This document shows positions 1 through 8,843 of a stretch of 64,000 bases of DNA, piece by piece. How positions within the stretch are numbered: the first letter of the stretch is position 1; every line of letters starts with the position of its first letter. The DNA lies in contig QCOV01000001.1 in NCBI GenBank assembly GCA_003212795.1, positions 401,321 through 465,320 of the forward strand. Direction: 5' to 3'. Both the position numbers and the translations under genes were made by a program. The notes under the pieces are model-generated. The model did no database searches and was not told where the DNA came from. It saw nothing but the letters and a program-made list of their open reading frames with translations. The stretch comes from OCS116 cluster bacterium AG-435-F03. GTDB taxonomy: Bacteria > Pseudomonadota > Alphaproteobacteria > MED-G09.

Positions 1-32
1 TATCCAATTAGTATATAAGCACGCAATTTCTA

Positions 33-848
33 CTATTTTACCTGTTTAATATCTATTTTTGCTTGATTCCATAATTTTTCTAATTCAATTAAATTGCTTT
101 GATTAAATTTTTTATTTTCTTTCTGAAGTTTTTTTTCAATATAATTTATTCTTTCTGAGAATTTATTGTTTGTTTTTCTTAATGCATTTTCAGGGTCAAT
201 TTTTAATTTACGTGATAAATTTATAACTGAGAAAATTAAATCACCAATTTCTTCTTCTATTGCCTCCTTTTTTTGTTGAATTAATGCAATTTCAAGTTCA
301 TTTTTTTCCTCCTCTATTTTTTTTAAGGTATCTTTGGGTTTTTTCCAATCAAAGCCATTTTCGGAGGCTCTTTTTTGTAACTTCAGCGATCTAGTCATTG
401 CGGGAAAATTTTTTGGGATATCATCAAGCATGCCGATATTACCTTTAGCTATTCTTTCCTGTTGCTTGATATTGACCCAATTTTTTTCAATTTGTTTTTT
501 TGAGTTTGTATTAGAATCTTTTTCAAATACATGAGGATGCCTTCTTATTAATTTTTCATATAAATTATCTATTACATCTATTATACTAAAATTACCTTTT
601 TCATTATTAATTTCGCTATGAAAAATAACCTGGAATAATAAATCTCCTAATTCTTCACATAAAGCTTCATTATCATTATTCTCTATTGCCTCAACAACCT
701 CGTAAGCTTCTTCAATACAGTAACTTTTTATACTATTAGAATCTTGATCTTTATCCCATTCGCATCCAGTTTTTGGATCTCTTAAAGCAGACATAATTTC
801 AAGAATTTTAACAAAAGATTTACCTGTATTTTTATCTATTTTAATCAT
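33..848 (-). CDS. mazG: Nucleoside triphosphate pyrophosphohydrolase MazG
   Basis: This is a 271-residue house-cleaning enzyme that hydrolyses NTPs and dNTPs to the monophosphate plus pyrophosphate in the cytoplasm. Two tandem MazG units are visible. The first has the acidic helix EEAYEVVEAIE (about residues 46-56) followed by EELGDLLFQV (about 65-74), and the second has EEEIGDLIFSVINLSRK (about 198-214). These EExxE/ExxD patterns bind Mg2+. Length matches the E. coli enzyme (about 263). An AAGG ribosome site lies a few bases upstream of the ATG. It diverges from the TonB receptor across a 145-base promoter region. Confident family call. Confidence 0.93.
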   Translation of the reverse strand: MIKIDKNTGKSFVKILEIMSALRDPKTGCEWDKDQDSNSIKSYCIEEAYEVVEAIENNDNEALCEELGDLLFQVIFHSEINNEKGNFSIIDVIDNLYEKLIRRHPHVFEKDSNTNSKKQIEKNWVNIKQQERIAKGNIGMLDDIPKNFPAMTRSLKLQKRASENGFDWKKPKDTLKKIEEEKNELEIALIQQKKEAIEEEIGDLIFSVINLSRKLKIDPENALRKTNNKFSERINYIEKKLQKENKKFNQSNLIELEKLWNQAKIDIKQVK

Positions 849-927
849 TATTTACCTTATTTGTTCTAATATTTATCATTTATACCTTAATTTAATATTA
901 CTTATTGTTTATTTTATTTTCATAAAA

Positions 928-957
928 TTGACATAAAATATATATAAATGCTATTAT
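928..957 (+). promoter_or_regulatory. Probable sigma-70 type promoter of the TonB-dependent receptor
   Basis: A consensus TTGACA (928-933) is followed after 18 bases by TATTAT (952-957). The predicted transcript would start near 964, giving a 5' leader of about 30 bases that carries a GGGGGT ribosome site just before the ATG at 994. This is a pattern match only; no transcription data are available. Confidence 0.5.
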
Positions 958-993
958 CTCTTTGATTTAAAATAAAAAAATGATGGGGGTCAT

Positions 994-3810
994 ATGATAT
1001 ATTTTAAAAAACTTAATAAAGTAATTTACACTTTTGTTTTTGCTTTTATGTTTTCACTTTCCTTTGAATTATATGCTCAAAATGAAGTTGATGCAGTAGA
1101 AGAAATTATTGTTACAGGTTCTAGAATTAAGACAACGGCAACAGATAGTTTTTCGCCTGTTTCTATTGTGGATCAAGAAGATATTCTTCTTTCAGGTAAA
1201 ATTTCTATCGGCGAAGTTTTATTAGAACTACCTGGACAAGGATCAGGTTTAAATAGAAATTACAATAATGGTGGAGATGGTTCAGTTAGAATAGATTTTA
1301 GAAATCTTGGCTCACAAAGAACCCTTGTTCTTGTTGATGGAAGAAGATGGGTTAATAGTGGTGAGGGAGCAAATGGTTCAGTTGACATTAATACAATACC
1401 TACGGCTGCAGTAGAAAGAGTTGAGGTTCTTAAAGATGGTGCATCATCGATTTATGGTTCAGATGCAATTGGTGCAGTTATAAACATAGTTACCAAAGAC
1501 TCCTATGATGGATTAGATGTCTCTTTTCAAAGAGGAGAATACTTTGATGGCGGCGGAGTAGCTGATAATTTTTCAATTAGTATGGGATCAACTTTTGATG
1601 GAGGATCATTCATTATGGGTGCTTCATATGTTGATGTTCATGAATTAGGTAATTGGGAAAGACAAGAAACAGCTGCAAGACCAAGTTTTGGTGGATCCTC
1701 TGGAACCCCGCAAGGTAGATTAGCATATGGAGGTGTTGTACCAGGTTGTAGTAATTTTCAACCAAATGAGGGCACATCAGGATCTTCCCCTAGCGACTTT
1801 AGATGTTGGACAAGTCCTGATGATCGTTTTAATTATAATCCATATAATTATGTAGAAACCCCAAGTGAAAGAAAAAACTTTTTCGCTAAAGGAACATTTG
1901 AAATAGCAGAAGATACCTCAGTAACTTTATTTGGTGTTTATCAAAATAGAGTTTCAGATCAGTTATTAGCACCAATGCCATTATTTTATGGATTTGGTGA
2001 TTTTGGTGGAAGTGAAGGTATTTCAAGAAATAACCCTTACAACCCTTTTGGATTAGAATTTTGTGATTTAACTGGCCTTTCAGTTGAAGGTAAAGCTTGT
2101 AACGATGCAAACTACCCAGGTGGATATGCAGTAGGTTGGTTAGGTAGAAGATTACTTGAAGCTGGAAATAGGGACTTTATTCAAGATACTGAAACATACA
2201 GACTTTCTATGGGTCTTGAAACAAAAATTGCTGACTGGGATGTATCCGCGTATTTTATTTGGGCCCAAAATAAAAATGTTACAACTACTAAAGGTCTTTT
2301 AAATACAGGGAATATTAAAAAAGCTCTAAGCGGTGATGCATGTACTGGAAGTTGTGTTCCATTAAATATCTTTGGAGGTCAAGGTTCAGACAGCAAATAC
2401 ATTGGAGATGGTTTATGGACAGGAACAGGCTCTATTACACCAGAAATGGTTGAATACATTACATTCCTAGCTCATGATACAGGTGAAAACGAAATGAAAA
2501 ATTTTGGTTTCGATGTATCAGGTGAACTTGCTCAACTTCCTGCTGGTCCAGTTGGTATAGCTTTTGGTTATGAGCATAGAAAAGAAGAGGGCGGTTATGA
2601 GCCTGACGCGTTTATTGCTGCAGGGTTATCATCCGGTAATGCTGCAAGTCCAGTAAGCGGAGAGTTTGAGGTAGATGAAACTTTCTTAGAATTAGCAATT
2701 CCTGTTGCAGATGGCTTAGATTTAAGTGCTTCAGTAAGATATTCTGATTACTCATCTTTTGGTGAAACAACTAACGCTAAATATGGTCTAACTTATTCAC
2801 CAAATGATATTGTTACTTTCAGAGCAACCTTTGCTGAAGGATTTAGAGCTCCTTCAATAGGAAATTTATATAGCGGGAATAATGATAGTTATCCTGATAT
2901 TCAAGATCCATGTGATGTAAATGCTCCAAACTTTACTGGAAATGCTGATGGCACACAATCAGGGCAATGTTTAACAGATGGAGTACCTACAGGGTTTACT
3001 CAGCCTAATACTCAAATAAGAGTTACTGTTGGCGGTAATCCAGATGTTCAACCAGAGGAGTCTGAAGGCATTAATTTAGGTGTAATATTAGCTCCTGTTG
3101 AAGGCCTTAAGTTGTATGCTGATTATTATGAAATAGAAATTACAAATACTATTTCAGCAATTGGTTCCCAACTTATCATGAATGGTTGTTATAGTGAAAA
3201 CAATCAAGCATATTGTGCGCTAATTGAAAGACTTTCTACTGGCTTTGTTAAAGATCTTAGAAATACGACTAATAATATCGGTATGGTTGAAACTTCTGGC
3301 TTTGAAGTAGCAGCTACTTATGATTGGTCAGATAACCTAGGTAATTGGAGAGTTTCAAGTGAAATAGCTGTTCTTGATTCATATGATGTTACTAAGGCTG
3401 ATGGATCTGTGGAGCATTATGCTGGTTATGTAACTGGTAATGGAAGAAGTCAATTTAAAGAAATCAAGGCAAATCTAGGTCTTGTGTGGAATAGAGACGC
3501 TTTAACTGTTTCTTTATCAGGTCAATATCATGGCGAAGTTGATGGTGTAGCAGGGCAAGTACCGAGAACAACTGCAGATGGCTCATATTTAGCTGGTGAT
3601 GAAATTAGAAATTTGGGCGATACTTGGTATTGGGATGCGCAAGCTTCATATATATTTGAAAGTATCAATTCTACACTAACCGTTGGGGTAGATAACATAT
3701 TAGATGAAGATCCACCTTATTTCCCAGAATCATTTGCTAATGACTTTGATCCTTCTTATAGGACTTGGGGATCACAATTCTGGTATGTAAGGATTGCTTC
3801 TCAGTTTTAA
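994..3810 (+). CDS. TonB-dependent outer membrane receptor
   Basis: This 938-residue protein is an outer-membrane gated channel for an unidentified nutrient, energised by TonB-ExbBD. A signal peptide ends near residue 28 (LYA before QNEV). A TonB-box-like EEIIVTGSR follows at about 36-44, then a plug domain (about 45-170, with LVDGRRWV and VEVLKDGASSIYGSDAIGAVINI). The rest is a 22-strand-type beta barrel closing on a terminal aromatic residue (IASQF). Several cysteines occur in predicted loops. No tonB, exbB or substrate enzyme is adjacent, so the substrate cannot be read from context; siderophore, vitamin or saccharide are all possible. It is monocistronic, with its own promoter and a terminator. 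Confidence 0.93.
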   Translation: MIYFKKLNKVIYTFVFAFMFSLSFELYAQNEVDAVEEIIVTGSRIKTTATDSFSPVSIVDQEDILLSGKISIGEVLLELPGQGSGLNRNYNNGGDGSVRIDFRNLGSQRTLVLVDGRRWVNSGEGANGSVDINTIPTAAVERVEVLKDGASSIYGSDAIGAVINIVTKDSYDGLDVSFQRGEYFDGGGVADNFSISMGSTFDGGSFIMGASYVDVHELGNWERQETAARPSFGGSSGTPQGRLAYGGVVPGCSNFQPNEGTSGSSPSDFRCWTSPDDRFNYNPYNYVETPSERKNFFAKGTFEIAEDTSVTLFGVYQNRVSDQLLAPMPLFYGFGDFGGSEGISRNNPYNPFGLEFCDLTGLSVEGKACNDANYPGGYAVGWLGRRLLEAGNRDFIQDTETYRLSMGLETKIADWDVSAYFIWAQNKNVTTTKGLLNTGNIKKALSGDACTGSCVPLNIFGGQGSDSKYIGDGLWTGTGSITPEMVEYITFLAHDTGENEMKNFGFDVSGELAQLPAGPVGIAFGYEHRKEEGGYEPDAFIAAGLSSGNAASPVSGEFEVDETFLELAIPVADGLDLSASVRYSDYSSFGETTNAKYGLTYSPNDIVTFRATFAEGFRAPSIGNLYSGNNDSYPDIQDPCDVNAPNFTGNADGTQSGQCLTDGVPTGFTQPNTQIRVTVGGNPDVQPEESEGINLGVILAPVEGLKLYADYYEIEITNTISAIGSQLIMNGCYSENNQAYCALIERLSTGFVKDLRNTTNNIGMVETSGFEVAATYDWSDNLGNWRVSSEIAVLDSYDVTKADGSVEHYAGYVTGNGRSQFKEIKANLGLVWNRDALTVSLSGQYHGEVDGVAGQVPRTTADGSYLAGDEIRNLGDTWYWDAQASYIFESINSTLTVGVDNILDEDPPYFPESFANDFDPSYRTWGSQFWYVRIASQF

Positions 3811-3817
3811 TTAAAAA

Positions 3818-3847
3818 AAGGCCTAATCATTTTATTGGTTAGGCCTT
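3818..3847. terminator. Bidirectional intrinsic terminator
   Basis: The arms AAGGCCTAA (3818-3826) and TTAGGCCTT (3839-3847) pair perfectly, and the stem extends by TCA/TGG with one G-U pair around a short AT loop. Read leftwards, as for the ABC binding-protein gene, the stem is followed by a run of seven U. Read rightwards, as for the TonB receptor, it is followed by the weaker UAAAUUUAUUUU. It lies in the 41-base gap between the two convergent genes and is the only convincing GC-stem terminator seen in the window. Confidence 0.85.
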
Positions 3848-3851
3848 AAAT

Positions 3852-5435
3852 TTATTTTCTAGGCTTTAAGAATCTTGTTGGATGGTAGGCAGCATAATTT
3901 GTCTCCCATCCAACAATATTTTCTTTTACTAGCCATCTACTTATTCCAAATAGAATTGGTGCAAAAGGCATATCATTCAAAAGAATAACTTCAGCATCTT
4001 TTAATATTTTTGCTCTCTTTGTGATATCTAATTCAGATAAAGCTTTATTAACCATATTATCAAAAACTGGATTATTGTAATTTCCATAATTTAAAGGACC
4101 AGATGATTGTTGGAATAAAAATAGAAAATTTGATGCATCATTAAAATCTGCTATCCACCCTGCATCTCCTACTTGAAAATCACCTGTCCTTAGATAATTA
4201 TATAATACTTTTGGTTCAGATCCTTCGAGCTCAACTTTTATACCAGAATTCCTAAGCATGGACTGAATGGCAACCATATGTTTTTTTTGATCTCCTCCTT
4301 GCCTATATTTAAGAGTGAATGTAAGAGGTGTGTCTTTGGTGTAACCACTCTCTTTAAGTAGATTTCTAGCAACTAAATACCTCTCTTGCTGAGTTAATTT
4401 TCTTTCTTCTACTAGTTCTTCATAATCATAATTTTTAATTCCTTTTGGCACTAAGGACCAAGCTATAGTCTCGTTAAAACCTCTTATTTTGTTTACTATT
4501 ACATCTCTATCTATAGATAAAGAAACAGCTCTTCTAACCTTTGGATTATCAAATGGTTTTTTTTGAGTATTAAAAATCAAATATGTAACAACCAAGATAT
4601 TGTCTAGCCTAATATTCTCAGGCATATTTTTTTTAAGCCAAGTTGTTTTATTTTCAGGAAAACCACTATTTATATCTAATTCTCCTGCTCTAAATCGTCT
4701 TAAAGCGGCTTCATTATCTTCAGTAGGGTAGTATTTTACTTCATCATACCAAACATTATTATTATCATAAAAAAAGTTATTCCTTTTTAACAAAATATGA
4801 TCGTGAGCTCTCCAAGTAGAAAGTTTATATGGTCCATTTGTTACTATATTTTTCGGCTTAACCCACTCTTTTCCATATTTTTTAATGATATGGCTAGGAA
4901 TAGGGTAGGTGGTATAATGTGTTAGCAGTTCTTCAAAATAAGGCGCAGGATAGTTAAGTGTTATTTTAAGCGTATAATTATCAATTTTTTTTACACCTAA
5001 GTTTTCTGGAGATAGCGATCCTGAGTTTACCTCAAAACCATTTTTAATTAAATATAGCAAGGATCCATATTGGGAAGCTGTTAAAGGATCTAAAACTCTT
5101 CTAAAACCATTCACATAATCTTCTGCAGTTACATTTACACCATCGGACCAATAATGATCTTGTCTTAAAGTAAAAGTATAAGTAAGACCATCTTCACTTT
5201 TTGTGTAGTCTTTAACTGACCCTTTAATTGATGATCCATCTATACCTTTTGTAAATAAACCAATAAAAATATCATTTATAATACTTCCCTCCCAATGACC
5301 AGTTGCTAGATGAGGGTCAAGTGTATCTGGTTCCGCTCCATTTCCTCTGTGTAGGGTTTTTTCTGAAGCAAAAATGTTTAGAGGTAACAAAAAGAAGAAT
5401 GATAAAACAATAAATATATTAATCTTATTTTTCAT
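3852..5435 (-). CDS. Periplasmic oligopeptide-type ABC transporter binding protein (OppA/DppA family)
   Basis: This protein of about 527 residues belongs to solute-binding family 5 (SBP_bac_5), which captures oligopeptides in the periplasm for an ABC importer. A signal peptide (MKNKINIFIV... to about residue 23, IFA before SEK) is followed by the family segment GNGAEPDTLDPH and by LRQDHYWSDG, typical of OppA. An ATG at 5441 is also possible, but 5435 leaves better spacing from the GGATAA upstream. The start lies inside the end of the GNAT gene, so the two are translationally coupled. No permease or ATPase gene is nearby, making this an orphan binding protein. The peptide substrate is inferred from family only. 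Confidence 0.88.
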   Translation of the reverse strand: MKNKINIFIVLSFFFLLPLNIFASEKTLHRGNGAEPDTLDPHLATGHWEGSIINDIFIGLFTKGIDGSSIKGSVKDYTKSEDGLTYTFTLRQDHYWSDGVNVTAEDYVNGFRRVLDPLTASQYGSLLYLIKNGFEVNSGSLSPENLGVKKIDNYTLKITLNYPAPYFEELLTHYTTYPIPSHIIKKYGKEWVKPKNIVTNGPYKLSTWRAHDHILLKRNNFFYDNNNVWYDEVKYYPTEDNEAALRRFRAGELDINSGFPENKTTWLKKNMPENIRLDNILVVTYLIFNTQKKPFDNPKVRRAVSLSIDRDVIVNKIRGFNETIAWSLVPKGIKNYDYEELVEERKLTQQERYLVARNLLKESGYTKDTPLTFTLKYRQGGDQKKHMVAIQSMLRNSGIKVELEGSEPKVLYNYLRTGDFQVGDAGWIADFNDASNFLFLFQQSSGPLNYGNYNNPVFDNMVNKALSELDITKRAKILKDAEVILLNDMPFAPILFGISRWLVKENIVGWETNYAAYHPTRFLKPRK

Positions 5436-5955
5436 AAACATTATCCATAATCACTTTTGCATTTCTTCTTGAATATACTTGAAAACCATTTTTTTGATAA
5501 AAAAGCAATGCATTTGGATGATCTAAAGAATTAGTTTGCAAGATTAAAGGTTGAATTCTTAATTCATTAGCTCTTTTTATTGCAAATTTTAATAGTTTTT
5601 TTCCATAACCTTTTCCAATATAGTTCTCTATTAAACCCAGGTGTACGATTTTAATTTCTTTTGATGACCTATAATCCATTTCAAGGAATCCAATTATTTT
5701 ATTATTTTTTTTCATTAAATAAATATCTACAAGACTGCTATGAATTATTTCCTTTAATTCAGTTTCTTTTATTTTTAGCCTTCCAATCCAGTTGTATTTG
5801 TAACCAACTTCTTTATATATTTTTTTATACTCCTTGACTGGTATTTTTGTTTTTCTAATTATTTGTAATTTATTATCTTCCAATAAATCACTGCCAATAA
5901 TTTTTCCATTATATTTAAGCCAGGTTACAGTTGTATTTATTAAATGATTAGTCAT
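5425..5955 (-). CDS. GNAT family N-acetyltransferase
   Basis: A 176-residue protein with the GNAT acetyl-CoA fold in its C-terminal two thirds. Motif A reads LGLIENYIGKGYGKKLL (about residues 115-130, with the G-x-G-x-G/K pyrophosphate loop), and motif B reads ALLFYQKNGFQVYSR near the end. The N-terminal 50 residues are less conserved. The acceptor substrate is unknown. It is cotranscribed with the downstream ABC binding protein, which overlaps its last codons. No clear ribosome site precedes the ATG at 5955, so a shorter start cannot be excluded. Confidence 0.8.
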   Translation of the reverse strand: MTNHLINTTVTWLKYNGKIIGSDLLEDNKLQIIRKTKIPVKEYKKIYKEVGYKYNWIGRLKIKETELKEIIHSSLVDIYLMKKNNKIIGFLEMDYRSSKEIKIVHLGLIENYIGKGYGKKLLKFAIKRANELRIQPLILQTNSLDHPNALLFYQKNGFQVYSRRNAKVIMDNVYEK

Positions 5956-6024
5956 ATTAAATTTTAATTTTATATAATAATAATATACTTATTATTTATA
6001 CTAAAAAAATTAAAGGAGAATAAT

Positions 6025-6396
6025 TTGATTGTATTAAGTATTGCAATCGGTGGAGCAATTGGTTCATTGCTAAGATACTATATAGGGACAGTAAATTTTA
6101 TTTCTAACTCAAGTTTTCCATTATCTACGCTTATAGTAAATGTAACTGGATCTTTTTTAATTGGTATATTCTTTTTTTTATTAAAAGATTCAAATAATGA
6201 ATTTTTAAAATCTTTCTTAATGATTGGTTTTTTAGGAGGTTTTACAACTTTTTCTACTTTTTCAATTGAGGCTTTAGATTTATTTCAAAATGATCAACAT
6301 CTTATTTCTTTAATTTATATATTTGGCTCTGTTGCAACTTCTTTATTATCAGTTTATTTAGGGTTTTATTTTACTAAAATAGCTAGTTTATCATGA
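6025..6396 (+). CDS. crcB: Fluoride ion channel CrcB/Fluc
   Basis: A 123-residue, four-helix membrane protein of the Fluc family, which dimerises to export toxic fluoride. The N-terminal GGAIGSLLRYYIG, the VNVTGSFLIG segment (pore Asn) and GFLGGFTTFSTFSIEAL (the Phe/Thr/Ser polar track and central Na+ site) are diagnostic. Translation begins at a TTG preceded by a strong AAAGGAG. The stop overlaps the next ATG (ATGA), coupling it to the pseudouridine synthase gene, a pair that is common in alphaproteobacteria. No fluoride riboswitch fold was recognisable in the 69 bases upstream. Confidence 0.93.
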   Translation: MIVLSIAIGGAIGSLLRYYIGTVNFISNSSFPLSTLIVNVTGSFLIGIFFFLLKDSNNEFLKSFLMIGFLGGFTTFSTFSIEALDLFQNDQHLISLIYIFGSVATSLLSVYLGFYFTKIASLS

Positions 6397-7286
6397 ATTT
6401 TGATGTCTATAGTGTTTCAGATGAATATTCTAATGTTCGTTTAGATAAGTGGATTAAAATAATTTATTCATCTTTTCGTCAGAATGAAATTGAAATTGCA
6501 TTGAGAAAAAAAAAGATCAAAGTCAATGAAAAAAAAATAAAATCAAACCATCGAATTCAAATTAATGACCAAATTTCTATTAGCAGTGAATATAGAAACC
6601 TAAAAAAAGAAAAAGAATATCATTTTGACATTAACTCAAAAAGAGAAATTGATGAAATGATCATTTATCAAGATGATGAAATTTTAATATTAAATAAACC
6701 ATCTGGTATTGCTGTTCAAGGAGGTACGAAAATTAAGAAAAGTATCGATACTCTATTGCGATCGTCATTTAAATCGGTGAAAACTAGATTGGTTCATAGA
6801 CTTGATAAAGATACTTCAGGAATATTAATAATTGCTCTAAACAGACAAATTGCTGATCATATGTCTTATTTATTTCGTGAAAAAAAAATAATCAAAAATT
6901 ATTGGGCATTAAATGTTGGCAAATTAAAAAAAGGGAAAGGAGTCATCAATAAAAAAATTAAAAAGAAAAATTCTAAAACTTATGACAAAGCTTTAACTGA
7001 GTATTATAACTATATGATAATAAAAGATAATTTAAATTTTGTAGTTTTTCAACCTATCACTGGTAGAAATCACCAAATTCGCATACATTCGAAAGAATTG
7101 GGCATTCCAATTTTAGGTGATAAAAGGTACGGTAATGTGGAAGATGATGAAAAATTACACCTTCATAGTCGAAGTGTTGAGTTCTATCATCCAAACGGAA
7201 GCAAGATGTTTTTTGAGGCTGAGCTTCCAAAACATATGAAAGAAAAGTGGGAAAAATATGATCTTCCTTATGAAGTGAATATTTAA
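6393..7286 (+). CDS. rluC: Large-subunit rRNA pseudouridine synthase, RluC/RluD family
   Basis: A 297-residue RluA-family enzyme that isomerises specific uridines of 23S rRNA to pseudouridine. It has an N-terminal S4 RNA-binding domain (about residues 14-60, RLDKWIK.. and IALRKKKIKVN) and a catalytic domain containing TRLVHRLDKDTSGILI with the nucleophile Asp138. Downstream motifs GRNHQIRIHSKELG and ILGDKRYG complete the fold. The choice of RluC over RluD is inferred from the S4 domain and the crcB neighbourhood; the exact target uridines are unknown. It is coupled to crcB by a 4-base overlap. Confidence 0.85.
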   Translation: MNFDVYSVSDEYSNVRLDKWIKIIYSSFRQNEIEIALRKKKIKVNEKKIKSNHRIQINDQISISSEYRNLKKEKEYHFDINSKREIDEMIIYQDDEILILNKPSGIAVQGGTKIKKSIDTLLRSSFKSVKTRLVHRLDKDTSGILIIALNRQIADHMSYLFREKKIIKNYWALNVGKLKKGKGVINKKIKKKNSKTYDKALTEYYNYMIIKDNLNFVVFQPITGRNHQIRIHSKELGIPILGDKRYGNVEDDEKLHLHSRSVEFYHPNGSKMFFEAELPKHMKEKWEKYDLPYEVNI

Positions 7287-7303
7287 ATTTTTGAGGGAAC
7301 CAT

Positions 7304-8836
7304 ATGGAAGATATCATAAAAGAGCTTGAAAAAAGAAGAGAGCAAGCAAAACTTGGCGGTGGACAAGACCGAATTAATGCACAACATTCAAAAGGAAAGC
7401 TTACTGCAAGAGAGAGAATTGATCTTCTGTTAGATGAGGGATCATTCGAAGAATATGATATGTTTGTTGAGCATAGCAGTACAGATTTTGGTATGGAAAA
7501 AAATAAAATACCTGGCGATGGTGTAGTTATAGGGTCAGGGCAAATTAACGGACGACTAGTATTTTTGTATGTTAAAGATTTTACAGTTTTTGGCGGTTCT
7601 TTATCATTAGCCCACTCAAAAAAGATTAACAAAATACAAGATATGGCTTTGAAAAACAATGCTCCATTAATTGGCGTTCTTGATGCAGGGGGAGCAAGAA
7701 TTCAAGAAGGTATAGATTCTTTAGGGGGGTATTCTGAAGTTTTTCAAAGAAATGTTCTTGCTTCAGGTGTAATTCCCCAAATTTCATTAATTATGGGACC
7801 TTGTGCTGGGGGTGATGTTTATTCTCCAGCTTTAACTGACTTTATTTTTATGGTGAGAGATACATCTTATATGTTTGTAACTGGCCCAGATGTAGTTAAA
7901 ACAGTAACCAATGAGGAGGTTACAGCTGATGAATTAGGTGGGGCAGATGTTCATACAACAAAATCTTCAGTTGCTGATGGTGCTTATAATAACGATATTG
8001 ATATGCTTTCAGATATTAGAAGATTTATTGATTTTCTTCCCTCAAGCAATATTCAATCTGCACCAATAAAAGAAACTTCTGATAAAGCTTCAAGATCAGA
8101 AACAAGTTTAGACTACCTTATACCTGAAAATTCAAATACTCCTTACGACATAAAAGAGTTCATAATTAAAGCAATTGATGAAGGTGATTTTTTTGAGATA
8201 CAACCTAATTTCGCTAAAAATATTGTTGTTGGATTTGGAAGAATTGAAGGTTACACAGTTGGTTTTGTAGGTAATCAACCTCTTAATTTAGCGGGTGTAT
8301 TAGATTCTGATGCAAGCAGAAAAGCTGCAAGATTTGTAAGATTTTGCGACTCTTTTTCTATTCCGATTGTAACATTTGTAGATGTTCCAGGGTTTCTCCC
8401 CGGAACCGATCAAGAATATGGCGGATTAATTAAAAATGGAGCCAAACTTTTATATGCTTATGCTGAAGCAACGGTTCCAAAGGTAACAATTATAACGAGA
8501 AAAGCATATGGTGGGGCTTATTGTGTTATGGCTCCAAAACATTTGAGGGGTGATATTAACTATGCTCTTCCTAGCGCTGAAATTGCTGTTATGGGAGCAA
8601 AAGGAGCTGTTGAAATACTATATAGAAAAGATATTGGTGATGAAGATAAAATTGACAAACATACAAGTGAGTATGAGGAGAGGTTTCTTAATCCTTTTGT
8701 TGCTGCTGAAAGAGGTTACATTGATGATGTAATTATGCCTAGAAATGTTAGGCCAAGAATTGCAAAAGCGTTAAAACTTTTAAGAAATAAAAAATTATCA
8801 AATCCTTGGAAAAAACACGATAACTTACCTTTATGA
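7304..8836 (+). CDS. pccB: Propionyl-CoA carboxylase beta subunit (carboxyltransferase)
   Basis: A 510-residue biotin-dependent carboxyltransferase that moves carboxybiotin CO2 onto propionyl-CoA to give (S)-methylmalonyl-CoA. Two crotonase-like halves are visible. The N half has GARIQEG and the glycine-rich [16 protein letters not shown], which form the acyl-CoA oxyanion hole. The C half has [26 protein letters not shown] and [14 protein letters not shown]. Length and these motifs match PccB rather than AccD. A GAGGG ribosome site precedes the ATG. It is followed after 7 bases by pccA, forming the holoenzyme operon. Acetyl-CoA as an additional substrate cannot be ruled out. Confidence 0.93.
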   Translation: MEDIIKELEKRREQAKLGGGQDRINAQHSKGKLTARERIDLLLDEGSFEEYDMFVEHSSTDFGMEKNKIPGDGVVIGSGQINGRLVFLYVKDFTVFGGSLSLAHSKKINKIQDMALKNNAPLIGVLDAGGARIQEGIDSLGGYSEVFQRNVLASGVIPQISLIMGPCAGGDVYSPALTDFIFMVRDTSYMFVTGPDVVKTVTNEEVTADELGGADVHTTKSSVADGAYNNDIDMLSDIRRFIDFLPSSNIQSAPIKETSDKASRSETSLDYLIPENSNTPYDIKEFIIKAIDEGDFFEIQPNFAKNIVVGFGRIEGYTVGFVGNQPLNLAGVLDSDASRKAARFVRFCDSFSIPIVTFVDVPGFLPGTDQEYGGLIKNGAKLLYAYAEATVPKVTIITRKAYGGAYCVMAPKHLRGDINYALPSAEIAVMGAKGAVEILYRKDIGDEDKIDKHTSEYEERFLNPFVAAERGYIDDVIMPRNVRPRIAKALKLLRNKKLSNPWKKHDNLPL

Positions 8837-8843
8837 GAAGATT

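Noticed and set aside
7057-7659. 200-codon minus-strand frame across rluC and pccB
   Set aside because: It is antisense to two well-supported genes, with a low-complexity Ser/Pro-rich sequence and no family resemblance.
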